DNA from: Lachnospiraceae bacterium
Lineage (GTDB): Bacteria > Bacillota > Clostridia > Lachnospirales > Lachnospiraceae
NCBI GenBank assembly: GCA_024690825.1
Contig: JAILOK010000129.1
Span: 113,237-177,236 of the forward strand
Length of the DNA: 64,000 nt
Reading direction: 5' to 3'
Shown: piece by piece, positions 27,336 to 36,455 of the stretch
How the letters are laid out: each line of letters begins with the position of its first letter
Numbering within the stretch: the first letter of the stretch is position 1
The notes under the pieces: model-generated
What the model was told of the DNA's origin: nothing
What the model saw: the letters and a program-made list of their open reading frames with translations, nothing else
Databases searched by the model: none
Position numbers and translations under genes: made by a program

Positions 27336-28583
27336 ATGGAATACTTGGATTCTCTGGGAAAGAGAGCGAAAGAAGCTTCGATAAAAATGAATGTGCTTGA
27401 TGCTGCGTCAAAGAATCTCGGACTCAGAGCGGCAGCCCAGGCTCTGATAAAAGAGAGCGAGTCCATCATAGAAGCAAACCGTCTCGATATGGAAGAGGCA
27501 GTAGCAAACGGCATGAGCGAAGCTCTTCAGGACAGACTGGAGCTTAATGAAGACAGGATCAGGGCGATGGCAGCAGGTCTTGAGGCCATAAGCGCAATGA
27601 GGGATCCCATCGGCGAGGTGATAGAGAACAATATACGCCCCAATGGCTTAAAGATAATGAAGGTCAGAGTACCTATGGGCGTTATCGGAATAATATACGA
27701 ATCCAGGCCAAATGTAACGGCTGATGCCTTCGGACTGTGTTTCAAGACAGGAAACGCAGTGATCTTAAGAGGCGGGTCGGATGCGATCAATTCCATAAAA
27801 GCGATCGTAAATGTCATGAGAAAAGCTCTCGAGAATGAAAAACTTCCGGCTGATGCCCTTCTTCTCGTCGAGGACACTTCAAGGCAGACAGCTACGGAAT
27901 TCATGAAAATGAACGATTACATGGATCTGCTGATCCCCAGGGGTGGAGCGGGACTGATACATTCTGTAGTGTCAAATGCAACTGTTCCGGTCATTGAGAC
28001 AGGGACAGGCAATTGTCATATATATGTTGATGATGAGGCAGATCTTGATATGGCACTTGACATCATCGACAATGCAAAGACCTCGAGAATGGGTGTGTGC
28101 AATGCCTGCGAATCACTTGTTGTGCACAAGGCTGTTGCCGAAGAATTCATTCCAAGAATTTATTCCCGCTTAAATGAAAAAAATATTGAAATCCGTGGAA
28201 ACAGGGAAGCCGTAGAGATAGCTCCGGGCATAAAAACCGCTACCGATGAAGATTTTGCGCAGGAATATCTGGGGCCTGTCATTTCATTAAAGGTTGTCGA
28301 TAATATCGATCAGGCTATTGAGCATGTTAACGCCAATACCACCCACCATTCGGAAGCGATAATCACAAAGAACAGGAATAATGCCGAAAGATTTCTGAAA
28401 GAGATCGATGCCGCCTGTGTATATGTAAATGCGTCCACAAGATTTACCGACGGCGGAGAGTTCGGACTGGGGGCCGAGATCGGGATAAGCACGCAGAAAT
28501 TTCATGCGCGCGGTCCGATGGGTCTTGAAGCGATCACATCTTATAAGTATGAAATATATGGAAATGGGCAGGTAAGGAAATAA
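27336..28583 (+). CDS. proA: Gamma-glutamyl phosphate reductase (glutamate-5-semialdehyde dehydrogenase)
   Basis: ProA reduces gamma-glutamyl phosphate to glutamate-5-semialdehyde in proline synthesis. The 415-residue protein shows [21 protein letters not shown], the [11 protein letters not shown] cofactor segment, and the catalytic cysteine region [14 protein letters not shown] use ATG 27336; a TTG at 27333 is also in frame, but AAGGGAGA at 27323-27330 favours the ATG. proB is not adjacent, which is less common than the proBA pair. Confidence 0.95.
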   Translation: MEYLDSLGKRAKEASIKMNVLDAASKNLGLRAAAQALIKESESIIEANRLDMEEAVANGMSEALQDRLELNEDRIRAMAAGLEAISAMRDPIGEVIENNIRPNGLKIMKVRVPMGVIGIIYESRPNVTADAFGLCFKTGNAVILRGGSDAINSIKAIVNVMRKALENEKLPADALLLVEDTSRQTATEFMKMNDYMDLLIPRGGAGLIHSVVSNATVPVIETGTGNCHIYVDDEADLDMALDIIDNAKTSRMGVCNACESLVVHKAVAEEFIPRIYSRLNEKNIEIRGNREAVEIAPGIKTATDEDFAQEYLGPVISLKVVDNIDQAIEHVNANTTHHSEAIITKNRNNAERFLKEIDAACVYVNASTRFTDGGEFGLGAEIGISTQKFHARGPMGLEAITSYKYEIYGNGQVRK

Positions 28584-28591
28584 AAACCATA

Positions 28592-28606
28592 ATGGCTGCC
28601 GCGTAA
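28592..28606 (+). other. Candidate four-codon leader ORF before the pyrB hairpin
   Basis: ATG GCT GCC GCG TAA encodes only Met-Ala-Ala-Ala. AAGGA lies about 14 bases upstream, a weak-to-moderate site. The stop codon overlaps the first bases of the terminator stem at 28605. Its translation is speculative. Confidence 0.25.
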
Positions 28607-28633
28607 GGGCTTTGCATTTCAAAGCCCTTTTTT
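28605..28633 (+). terminator. Terminator-like hairpin (possible attenuator) just before pyrB
   Basis: AAGGGCTTTG (28605-28614) pairs perfectly with CAAAGCCCTT (28620-28629) over a five-base loop, followed by a T run. The pyrB start is at 28647, with AAGGAGG in between, so no promoter fits after the hairpin and pyrB must be transcribed through it. Confidence 0.85.
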
Positions 28634-28646
28634 CTAAGGAGGATTT

Positions 28647-29561
28647 ATGAGACACCTTTTAACACCGCTTGATCTGTCAGTCGATGAACTTGAAAAACTC
28701 ATGGATGATGCCGCAAAGATCAAAGCGGATCCCGAAAAATATGCTCATGTCTGTGACGGAAAGATCATCGCGACTCTTTTTTATGAACCGAGTACCCGCA
28801 CGAGACTGAGTTTTGAAGCGGCCATGCTGAGACTTGGGGGCAAAACGATGGGATTTGCCACTGCCGATTCCTCATCCGCCGCGAAGGGAGAAAGTGTTGC
28901 GGACACGATAAGGATCATATCCTGTTTTGCGGACATTGCCGCGATGAGACATCCCAAAGAGGGCTCGACCACTGTTGCGGCAAGCCATGCGCTCATTCCG
29001 GTCATAAACGCAGGTGACGGCGGACATCAGCATCCCACGCAGACGTTGACGGATCTTATGACAATAAGGTCGCTTAAAGGGACTTTTAACGGCATGACAA
29101 TCGGACTTTGCGGAGACCTGAAATTCGGACGAACCGTTCATTCACTGATAAGAGCGCTTCTTCGTTATAAGGATGTCAGATTCATTCTTATTTCTCCCGA
29201 TGAACTGAAACTGCCGGATTACATGATAGACGAGATAAAAAAGACGGGCGCGGAATATGAAGAGATCACAAAGCTTGAAGATGCGATGCCCAGGCTTGAT
29301 ATACTTTATATGACCAGAGTCCAGAGGGAAAGATTCTTCAATGAAGAGGATTATGTCAGACTGAAGGATTTTTACATACTTGATATGCCGAAAATGGAAC
29401 TTGCAAAGGATGATATGATCGTCCTTCATCCGCTTCCGAGAGTTAATGAGATCGCGGTTGAGGTTGATTCGGATCCTCGCGCCAGATATTTTGAACAGGT
29501 CCAGTACGGCATGTATATCAGAATGGCACTCATATGTATGTTGTTAGAGATAGAAATATAG
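28647..29561 (+). CDS. pyrB: Aspartate carbamoyltransferase catalytic subunit
   Basis: PyrB condenses carbamoyl phosphate and aspartate, the first committed step of pyrimidine synthesis. The 304-residue protein has the carbamoyl-phosphate site [16 protein letters not shown], the 80s loop [11 protein letters not shown], the HPTQTLTDL segment and a C-terminal [21 protein letters not shown] lies directly upstream. The regulatory chain pyrI follows after 12 bases, so the enzyme is likely the allosteric, class B type with separate regulatory subunits. Confidence 0.97.
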   Translation: MRHLLTPLDLSVDELEKLMDDAAKIKADPEKYAHVCDGKIIATLFYEPSTRTRLSFEAAMLRLGGKTMGFATADSSSAAKGESVADTIRIISCFADIAAMRHPKEGSTTVAASHALIPVINAGDGGHQHPTQTLTDLMTIRSLKGTFNGMTIGLCGDLKFGRTVHSLIRALLRYKDVRFILISPDELKLPDYMIDEIKKTGAEYEEITKLEDAMPRLDILYMTRVQRERFFNEEDYVRLKDFYILDMPKMELAKDDMIVLHPLPRVNEIAVEVDSDPRARYFEQVQYGMYIRMALICMLLEIEI

Positions 29562-29573
29562 ATGAGGTGAGAT

Positions 29574-30032
29574 ATGTCCGGTAATGAAAACAGGGAAAAA
29601 TACAAACTGAATGTCGGCAAGATCTATGAAGGCTTTGTGATAGATCACATACATGCCGGCCGCGGAATGAAGCTGTACAAGGATCTGGGGCTTGAGAAGC
29701 TTGACTGTTCCGTTGCGATAATCACCAATGCTTCCTCCCGGAAAATGGGAAAGAAAGATATCATCAAGGTTGAATGCCCGATCGACAGATTTGACCTCGA
29801 GACTATAGGCTTCATGGATCACACGGCAACGGTTGATGTAATAAAAGACGGGGAGATCATAGACAAGCCCAAAATTTCGCTTCCAAAGACCGTAAAAAAT
29901 ATAATAAAATGCAAAAATCCCAGATGCATCACTTCCATAGAGCAGGGTCTTGATCATATATTTGTTCTGACTGATGCGGAAAAGGAAGTATACCGCTGTA
30001 AATATTGTGAAACAAAATACGGAGAACAGTGA
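29574..30032 (+). CDS. pyrI: Aspartate carbamoyltransferase regulatory subunit
   Basis: PyrI binds CTP/ATP and couples to PyrB through a zinc domain. The 152-residue protein has the nucleotide-binding N-terminal domain (VGKIYEGFVIDHIHAGRGM, then ITNASSRKMGKKDIIKVE) and the zinc site formed by CKNPRC and CKYC in the C-terminal part. Presence next to pyrB supports feedback regulation of the enzyme. GAGGTGAG precedes the start. Its stop overlaps the next gene (TGATG). Confidence 0.95.
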   Translation: MSGNENREKYKLNVGKIYEGFVIDHIHAGRGMKLYKDLGLEKLDCSVAIITNASSRKMGKKDIIKVECPIDRFDLETIGFMDHTATVDVIKDGEIIDKPKISLPKTVKNIIKCKNPRCITSIEQGLDHIFVLTDAEKEVYRCKYCETKYGEQ

Positions 30033-30331
30033 TGGATCTGAAAGAACTTCGTGAAAAGATAGATGAGACTGACAGACAGATAGTAGCACTTTATGAACAA
30101 AGGATGGATCTGTCCGCGCAGATCGCTTCATACAAGATAGAACACGGCCTTAAGGTTTTAGACAGAAACAGGGAGGCCGAAAAGATAAAAAGTGTCAGGG
30201 CAATGACGGGAAATTCCTTCAATGAAGAAAGTATAGAGGAACTCTATGTTCATATCATGGCGCTCTCAAGAAAAAAACAGATAGCCCTGATGAGGGAAAG
30301 AGGAATAACCGTTTCTGACGAAGAGGAATAA
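30032..30331 (+). CDS. Chorismate mutase (AroQ class)
   Basis: Chorismate mutase converts chorismate to prephenate. The 99-residue all-helical protein matches the AroQ family: LKELREKIDETDRQIVALYE at the N-terminus, with the catalytic arginine and lysine pattern RMDLSAQIASYK and the C-terminal helix EELYVHIMALSRKKQ. It starts at ATG 30032, overlapping pyrI. The prephenate consumer tyrA is about 12.7 kb downstream in this same window, not adjacent. Confidence 0.9.
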   Translation: MDLKELREKIDETDRQIVALYEQRMDLSAQIASYKIEHGLKVLDRNREAEKIKSVRAMTGNSFNEESIEELYVHIMALSRKKQIALMRERGITVSDEEE

Positions 30332-30335
30332 AAAG

Positions 30336-31613
30336 ATGAAATGTGACAATCTTATCCTGTACAGGGATGATGAAAACAGATCTCTGTTAAAGGAGATCTG
30401 TTCCCTGTTTAAGGATGGAAAAAAAGAAGATGCCTTCCGGACGGCAAACCGCCTTTTGACGCTGTCCGATGATCTGGGATTTGAAGGAAATCTGTGGCAC
30501 GATCATCTTGCATGGTATATAGCAAACAATGAAAACAGTTTTTCCACTGCCTGTGAGATGAGGAAGGATGTTTCAGGCACTCTTCCCGAAATTGCCCTGC
30601 ATGACATGGAGATATTCAGGGAGCTTATCAGTAAGGATATCGCTGTCCTTGATGAAAAATACGGTACAGACTGTTTTTCGATGCTCAAGGACTATAGGCC
30701 CTGTGACGAAAACGGAAAGACATTCAACAGAAGAATAAGAGACAGTATCTGTGACCTGGCCGTAAAACTTGCAGATGCTGCCGATGCAAAGGAGATGCTT
30801 TCACGCGTCTGCGATTTCTACGGAAGATACGGGGTCGGTAAATTCGGACTTAACAAGGCATTCCGCATATATGAGAACGACAGCAACGGCATGGATATCC
30901 TTCCGATCAAAAAGATAGCCCATGTAAGTCTTTCGGATCTTGTAGGTTATGAAGAAGCAAAACAGCGTTTAAGAGATAATACGGAAGCCTTCGTTTCCGG
31001 AAGATGCGCCAATAACTGTCTGATCTACGGAGATGCCGGTACAGGCAAGAGCAGCGCTGTAAAAGGCATAATGAATGAGTACTATGATAAAGGGCTGCGT
31101 CTTATAGAAGTATACAGACACCAGTTTAAATATCTCAATGATGTTGTAGCTGCGATAAAGGACAGAAATTACAGATTCATCATTTACATGGATGATCTTT
31201 CGTTTGAGGATAACGAAACGGAATACAAATATCTGAAAGCGCTGATCGAAGGAGGCCTGGAAAGAAAGCCTGACAACATACTTATTTACGCAACATCAAA
31301 CAGAAGACACCTTATACACGAAAATTTTGCCGACAAGCTTGACAGGAGAGAAACGGATGATATACACGAAAGCGACACAGTTGAAGAAAAACTTTCTCTT
31401 TATAACAGGTTCGGTGTTACTATCTATTTCGGAAGACCAAGTCCGATGCAGTTTAAGGAGATCGTACTTGCTCTTGCAAAACGCGCAGAGCTTAAGATGA
31501 GCGATGAGGAACTGCTTTATGAAGCCAACAAATGGGAACTTCGGGCAGGCGGACTTTCCGGGCGGACTGCAAGACAGTTCATTGATTATATATCGGGAAC
31601 GGTGGAAAAATGA
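30336..31613 (+). CDS. DUF815-family AAA ATPase
   Basis: The 425-residue protein has an N-terminal helical region (about 1-190) and an ATPase domain with Walker A IYGDAGTGKSSAVKG and Walker B FIIYMDDLSFEDNE, plus a sensor-like LIYATSNRRHLI. These are features of the DUF815 group of AAA ATPases, whose function is not established. It overlaps the following ppx-like gene by four bases. Whether it acts with the polyphosphate enzymes next door is unknown. Confidence 0.85.
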   Translation: MKCDNLILYRDDENRSLLKEICSLFKDGKKEDAFRTANRLLTLSDDLGFEGNLWHDHLAWYIANNENSFSTACEMRKDVSGTLPEIALHDMEIFRELISKDIAVLDEKYGTDCFSMLKDYRPCDENGKTFNRRIRDSICDLAVKLADAADAKEMLSRVCDFYGRYGVGKFGLNKAFRIYENDSNGMDILPIKKIAHVSLSDLVGYEEAKQRLRDNTEAFVSGRCANNCLIYGDAGTGKSSAVKGIMNEYYDKGLRLIEVYRHQFKYLNDVVAAIKDRNYRFIIYMDDLSFEDNETEYKYLKALIEGGLERKPDNILIYATSNRRHLIHENFADKLDRRETDDIHESDTVEEKLSLYNRFGVTIYFGRPSPMQFKEIVLALAKRAELKMSDEELLYEANKWELRAGGLSGRTARQFIDYISGTVEK

Positions 31614-33148
31614 AAAGATTATTCGCGGCGATCGATGCCGGATCCTATGAATTTGAAATGAAGATCTTCGAAATGGGCGCAAAGAGCGGCATCAGAGAGA
31701 TAGATCATGTCAGACGCCGTATCGACCTGGGCGATGATACCTTCCATACAGGGCTCATAAGTTATGCGAAGATGGATGAACTCTGCGATATACTTAAAGG
31801 CTTCGTTGATGTCATGAACACCTATAAGGTTGAAAAATACAGGGCGTACGGTACATCAGCCATCAGGGAAACCGTTAATTCAAATGTTGTCCTTGACCAG
31901 ATCAAGCTCAGGACAGGTCTTGATATCAACATCTTAAGCAATTCCGAACAGAGATTTCTAGAGTACAAATCCGTTGCGTCAAGAGGAGAGCGGTTTGAAA
32001 AACTCATAGAACAAGGTGCGGCCATAGTCGATATAGGCGGCGGCTCCACACAGGTCTCTCTTTTCAAAAAGGGACAGCTTGTGACCTCGGTGAATCTTCA
32101 CCTGGGCATACTGCGCATCAGGGACAAGCTCACAAAACTGCAACCTGATATGTCGCATTATGCAGGCTATATTTCCGAGATCATACTGAATGAGCTTCAT
32201 ATCTTTAAGAAGCTCTATCTTACCGATCATGAGATCAGAAATATCATCGTTGTGGATGATTATATATCAGTACTGATGAAGAGATATCTTCCCAAAAAGG
32301 ATGCAGACATGATCCCTGCGGAGGCTTACAGGGAAAAACTGGCAAAACTGATGGTCCTGTCTCCCTATGAAGCTTCCGAATTTGACGGAATTCTGGAAGA
32401 AAACGCGTCATTGCTCCTTCCGTCCGCGCTTATCATAAGTCATATCCTTGATGCGACAAATGCCCGCAAGCTCTGGATACCCGGAGTATCTCTTTCCGAC
32501 GGTATAGCATATGACTATGCGCAGACGAATAAATACATATCTTCAACTCATGATTTTGAAAAGGATATACTTTCATCAGCACAGTATATTGCCCAGAGAT
32601 ACAATTCCTCCCAGACCCTGTCGGATGAACTTATGAATGCTGCGCTGAACATATTTGACGGAACAAAGAAGGTTCATGGTCTGGGAAAGAGAGAGAAGCT
32701 TCTACTGACACTGGCAGCAAGAATGAGAGATGTCGGCAGATATGTCACCATGAGCTCGCCTGCCGAAGCTTCGTTTGCCATTATAATGGGCTCTGAGATC
32801 ATGGGAATCTCACATATGGAGAGAAAGATAATAGCCACGGCAGTCAAGAATTCCTATCCGAATGATATTTCCTATTCGGTATTTGATGAAATGGATTTTG
32901 ATGAATCATCATACAGGACCGCTGTTAAACTTACCGCGATCCTGCGTCTTGCAACCGGGCTTTCAAGAAGTACCAGAAAAAGCTATGAAGCCGTAAAAAG
33001 CGTTATCGATGACGGAAAACTCGTGATCACCGTTTCTTCCTCCGATAACATGATGCTTGAAAAGGGACTTTTCTTTGAAAGAGCCGACACCTTTGAAGAG
33101 GTGTTCGGACTCAGACCGATACTGAAGGTCAGAGACTGCCGTCGATGA
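31610..33148 (+). CDS. Ppx/GppA-family exopolyphosphatase-like protein
   Basis: The 512-residue protein has an actin-like Ppx/GppA N-terminal half (AAIDAGSYEFEMKIF; YGTSAIRET; IVDIGGGSTQVSLF) and a C-terminal HD-like helical domain. The place where the HD dyad is expected reads LAARMRDVGRYV: the aspartate is present but the histidine is an arginine, so the HD site is probably not a metal site. Expected activity: hydrolysis of polyphosphate or pppGpp. The gene starts inside the DUF815 gene end and is followed by polyphosphate kinase after 63 bases. Confidence 0.88.
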   Translation: MKRLFAAIDAGSYEFEMKIFEMGAKSGIREIDHVRRRIDLGDDTFHTGLISYAKMDELCDILKGFVDVMNTYKVEKYRAYGTSAIRETVNSNVVLDQIKLRTGLDINILSNSEQRFLEYKSVASRGERFEKLIEQGAAIVDIGGGSTQVSLFKKGQLVTSVNLHLGILRIRDKLTKLQPDMSHYAGYISEIILNELHIFKKLYLTDHEIRNIIVVDDYISVLMKRYLPKKDADMIPAEAYREKLAKLMVLSPYEASEFDGILEENASLLLPSALIISHILDATNARKLWIPGVSLSDGIAYDYAQTNKYISSTHDFEKDILSSAQYIAQRYNSSQTLSDELMNAALNIFDGTKKVHGLGKREKLLLTLAARMRDVGRYVTMSSPAEASFAIIMGSEIMGISHMERKIIATAVKNSYPNDISYSVFDEMDFDESSYRTAVKLTAILRLATGLSRSTRKSYEAVKSVIDDGKLVITVSSSDNMMLEKGLFFERADTFEEVFGLRPILKVRDCRR

Positions 33149-33211
33149 AATTCTTTTAGCAGACATTAAACCATACAGATATAAAATCCTTACAGATTTC
33201 AGGAGCGGAAT

Positions 33212-35359
33212 ATGAAAAAAAACAGGGTGAAAGAACTTGATCTTTCGGATCCGAAATATTTTATCAACAGGGAACTTTCCTGGATGAAATTTAACGAAAG
33301 GATCCTTTCGGAGGCAAAAGACAAAAGCCAGCCTTTATTTGAAAGGCTTAAGTTTCTTGCGATCACGGCATCAAATCTTGACGAATTTTTCATGGTCAGG
33401 GTTGCGTCACTTAAGGATATGGTCAGCGCCGGATATAAAAAGCCCGATATCGCGGGACTTACACCGCTCATGCAGTTAAAAGAGCTTTCCATAGTCACGC
33501 ATGACTTTGTCGCGTCACAGTACAGCACATACAACAGATCCCTGATTCCCTTATTATTGAAAAACGGGGTCAATATAATCAGGTCGCACGAAGATCTGAA
33601 CGAAAAACAAAAGGAATATGTTGACGAATACTTTGTGCAGAGCATTTATCCGGTCCTTACTCCCATGGCTGTCGATTCTTCAAGACCGTTCCCTCTGATA
33701 AGGAATAAGACTCTAAACATAGGAGCTCTTCTTAAAGGAGAGGATGGTGATACCGAATTTGCCATGGTCCAGGTCCCTTCCGTTCTCCCGCGTCTGGTAA
33801 AGGTCCCTGACACAAACGAGGATCTCACAAGCTTTATTATGCTTGAAGAGATCATAGAAAGAAATATTGACCGTCTGTTCTTAAATTACAGGGTCATTAC
33901 CGCAGATCCTTTCAGGATAATGCGTAATGCCGACTTTACCATAGACGAAGATGAAGCGGCGGATCTTCTGACAGAAATCGAAAAACAGATCAAGAAGCGT
34001 CAGTGGGGCCAGGTCATCAGACTTGAGGCAAAGGCCGGAATGGATGAGAGACTGTTGAATCTGCTTACAAATGAACTCGGGATCGAAAAGAGCGACCTGT
34101 ATTTTATAAACGGTCCTCTCGATCTGACCTTTCTGATGAAGATGTACGGCATGGAAGGCTATGATGAATTCAAAAATACGCCCTTCAAGCCGCAGTCACC
34201 CAGACTTATCGATACGGATACCGATATATTTACCACTATCAGGGATCATGATGTACTCCTTCATCATCCCTATGAGAGTTTTGAGCCGGTCGTGAACTTC
34301 ATAAGAACTGCCGCCCGTGATGAACAGACGCTTGCAATAAAGCAGACGCTGTACAGAGTGAGCGGTAATTCGCCGATAATCGCTGCGCTTGCCGAGGCTG
34401 CCGAAAACGGCAAGCAGGTTACGGTTCTGGTCGAACTTAAGGCCAGATTTGATGAAACCAACAATATAATATGGGCAAGAAAGCTTGAACAGGCCGGGTG
34501 CCATGTAATATACGGCCTTAAAAGGCTTAAAGTCCACTCAAAGATCACTCTTGTTGTCAGAAGGGAAGAGGAAGGCATCAGAAGATATGTGCACCTTGGC
34601 ACCGGCAACTATAACGATACTACTGCCAAACTCTATTCCGATGTAGGCTTCTTCACATGTTCGGAGCCCTTCGGAGAGGATGCCACTGCGGTATTCAATA
34701 TGCTTTCCGGTTATTCGGAACCGGTAGCCTGGAATAAACTTGCCGTAGCGCCTCTGTGGTTAAAGGACCGCTTCCTTTATCTTATCCGCAGGGAGACCGA
34801 ACATGCTTTGGCAGGCTCTGAAGGAAGGATCATAGCAAAAATGAATTCCGTCTGCGACAGCGATATAATAAAAGCGCTTTACCGCGCTTCCATGGCGGGT
34901 GTCAGGATAGATCTGATCGTAAGAGGAATATGCTCGCTCCGCGCCGGGGTTGAAAAGATATCCGAAAATATCACGGTCCGCTCGATCGTGGGAACATATC
35001 TTGAACATGCGAGGATCTTTTATTTCTATAATTCAGGCAACGAGGAGATATATTGCGGTTCAGCCGACTGGATGCCCAGAAACCTTGAAAGAAGAGTAGA
35101 GATCCTTTTCCCCGTGGAGAATGAAGATCTGCGTCAGGAACTCAAGGAAATTCTTCAGATACAGCTTGATGACAATGTGAAAGCATCAATCCTCTTACCT
35201 GACGGCGACTATGTGAAGGTAAGAAGAAGATCGGGCCAGGAAAGCGTACAGGCTCAGAATGTATTCTGCGACATTGCCTTAAATGAAGCAAAAAAGAAAA
35301 CAGGTATCCTCAATGACAGGGTTTTTGAACCCGAGATGCACAGTCAGGAGGATAAATGA
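33212..35359 (+). CDS. ppk1: Polyphosphate kinase 1
   Basis: PPK1 synthesises polyphosphate from ATP. The 715-residue protein has the N, H, C1 and C2 domains of the family: FINRELSWMKFNERIL at the N-terminus, the active-site region LKVHSKITLVV carrying the phosphorylated histidine, RRYVHLGTGNYND, and DLIVRGICSLRAGV in C2. Ribosome site AGGAG precedes the start at about 10 bases. It follows the Ppx/GppA-like gene, so synthesis and degradation of polyphosphate are encoded side by side, a common pairing. Confidence 0.97.
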   Translation: MKKNRVKELDLSDPKYFINRELSWMKFNERILSEAKDKSQPLFERLKFLAITASNLDEFFMVRVASLKDMVSAGYKKPDIAGLTPLMQLKELSIVTHDFVASQYSTYNRSLIPLLLKNGVNIIRSHEDLNEKQKEYVDEYFVQSIYPVLTPMAVDSSRPFPLIRNKTLNIGALLKGEDGDTEFAMVQVPSVLPRLVKVPDTNEDLTSFIMLEEIIERNIDRLFLNYRVITADPFRIMRNADFTIDEDEAADLLTEIEKQIKKRQWGQVIRLEAKAGMDERLLNLLTNELGIEKSDLYFINGPLDLTFLMKMYGMEGYDEFKNTPFKPQSPRLIDTDTDIFTTIRDHDVLLHHPYESFEPVVNFIRTAARDEQTLAIKQTLYRVSGNSPIIAALAEAAENGKQVTVLVELKARFDETNNIIWARKLEQAGCHVIYGLKRLKVHSKITLVVRREEEGIRRYVHLGTGNYNDTTAKLYSDVGFFTCSEPFGEDATAVFNMLSGYSEPVAWNKLAVAPLWLKDRFLYLIRRETEHALAGSEGRIIAKMNSVCDSDIIKALYRASMAGVRIDLIVRGICSLRAGVEKISENITVRSIVGTYLEHARIFYFYNSGNEEIYCGSADWMPRNLERRVEILFPVENEDLRQELKEILQIQLDDNVKASILLPDGDYVKVRRRSGQESVQAQNVFCDIALNEAKKKTGILNDRVFEPEMHSQEDK

Positions 35360-36156
35360 TAAAGCTTGTTGCCAGCGATGTAGACGGAACTCTGGTAAGG
35401 GATTCATCAAAAGAGATTTATCCCGAGATATTTCCGGTCATAAAGAGACTTAAAACGAAGGGTGTGATCACCGCCATAGCAAGCGGCCGGCAGTATCACA
35501 GTATTGCGTCGATGTTTGCGCCTGTAAAGAACGATCTTATTTTCATAGCCGAAAACGGCGCCCATTTAAGATACGGCGATCGGGATATAGGTATCGTAAA
35601 GATGAACAGAAACGATGCCGAGGATATCGTAAGATATTTAAGGGAATTTGATAATACAGACATAATCGTTTCCTATCCCGGCATAACGCGTATAGAATCA
35701 AAGAACCGGGATTTCATAGATCTCATCAGATACGGATATAACAATAATGTGGAAGTCGTAAAAGATGTCCTTGAGTCTGATTCGGATATAATAAAGATCG
35801 CCGTTTACAGGAAGGGAAGCATAAGGGACCTGGGAGAGAGCAGGATCATACCGAAGTTTGAGAAGCTGTGCCACTGCTTCATGGCCGGAGAAGAATGGGT
35901 GGATCTGGTGGATTTTGCCGTAGACAAAGGCAGGGCATTAAAGACCGTAATGGATTCCTTTCACATAAAAAAAGAAGAGACGATTGCCTTTGGGGACAAT
36001 GATAATGACTTGAGCATGCTTGAAACCGCGGGAATCGGTTATGCGGTATCGAATGCGCCCGAAGAAATAAAGAACAGGGCCGACAGGATCTGTGAAGGAT
36101 ATGAAAAAAGGGGGGTTTTAAAAGAACTTCTGAAGATTGAAGAGAGCCTGATCTGA
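35356..36156 (+). CDS. Cof-type HAD-superfamily phosphatase
   Basis: The 266-residue protein belongs to the Cof/YbjI-like type IIB HAD hydrolases: motif I ASDVDGTLV, motif II-like AIASGRQYHS, catalytic lysine region KGRALKTVM and motif IV AFGDNDNDLSML. The cap insert lies between about residues 85 and 190. Substrates are generally sugar phosphates or cofactors and cannot be told here. It overlaps the ppk stop by four bases and ends that operon. Confidence 0.92.
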   Translation: MIKLVASDVDGTLVRDSSKEIYPEIFPVIKRLKTKGVITAIASGRQYHSIASMFAPVKNDLIFIAENGAHLRYGDRDIGIVKMNRNDAEDIVRYLREFDNTDIIVSYPGITRIESKNRDFIDLIRYGYNNNVEVVKDVLESDSDIIKIAVYRKGSIRDLGESRIIPKFEKLCHCFMAGEEWVDLVDFAVDKGRALKTVMDSFHIKKEETIAFGDNDNDLSMLETAGIGYAVSNAPEEIKNRADRICEGYEKRGVLKELLKIEESLI

Positions 36157-36234
36157 TCTCTGAAAAAAATTATGTAAATATTTTTTTGATTTTTATGTAA
36201 ACAAGTCCGCTGCGCAGGAATTTTTGACTTGAAG

Positions 36235-36293
36235 AAAAAACACATGATTTTGTATCCGGAAAAATTTTTCTGATACAATATCGTGTGTTTTTT
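36235..36293. terminator. Long A/T-flanked hairpin, likely bidirectional-type terminator after the ppk operon
   Basis: AAAAAACACATGATTTTGTA (from 36235) pairs with the complementary run ending TGTGTTTTTT at 36293, with a couple of mismatches and an inner loop around CCGGAAAAATTTTTCTG. The downstream T run makes it a terminator-like element. It separates the HAD gene from the alanine-rich unit. Confidence 0.6.
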
Positions 36294-36324
36294 AATTTTA
36301 TAAAATAACAGCCTGATCGGATTG

Positions 36325-36389
36325 TTGACATAAAGTGCAAAATGCTTGATTATGTAATCTTTTTTTCTGAAACACATGTAATTATAATG
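36325..36389 (+). promoter_or_regulatory. Promoter region of the alanine-rich secreted protein gene
   Basis: A perfect TTGACA lies at 36325-36330, with GATTAT 17 bases later (four of six). A separate TATAAT is at 36384-36389 but lacks a good -35. The gap from 36157 to 36455 otherwise holds only the hairpin at 36235 and AT-rich sequence; GGAGGAGAG (about 36440-36448) is a strong ribosome site. Confidence 0.5.
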
Positions 36390-36455
36390 TCGATTAGTTT
36401 CTAAAAAACTGTATCCAAAGAAATTAAAAAATACAAAAGGAGGAGAGAATCCATC

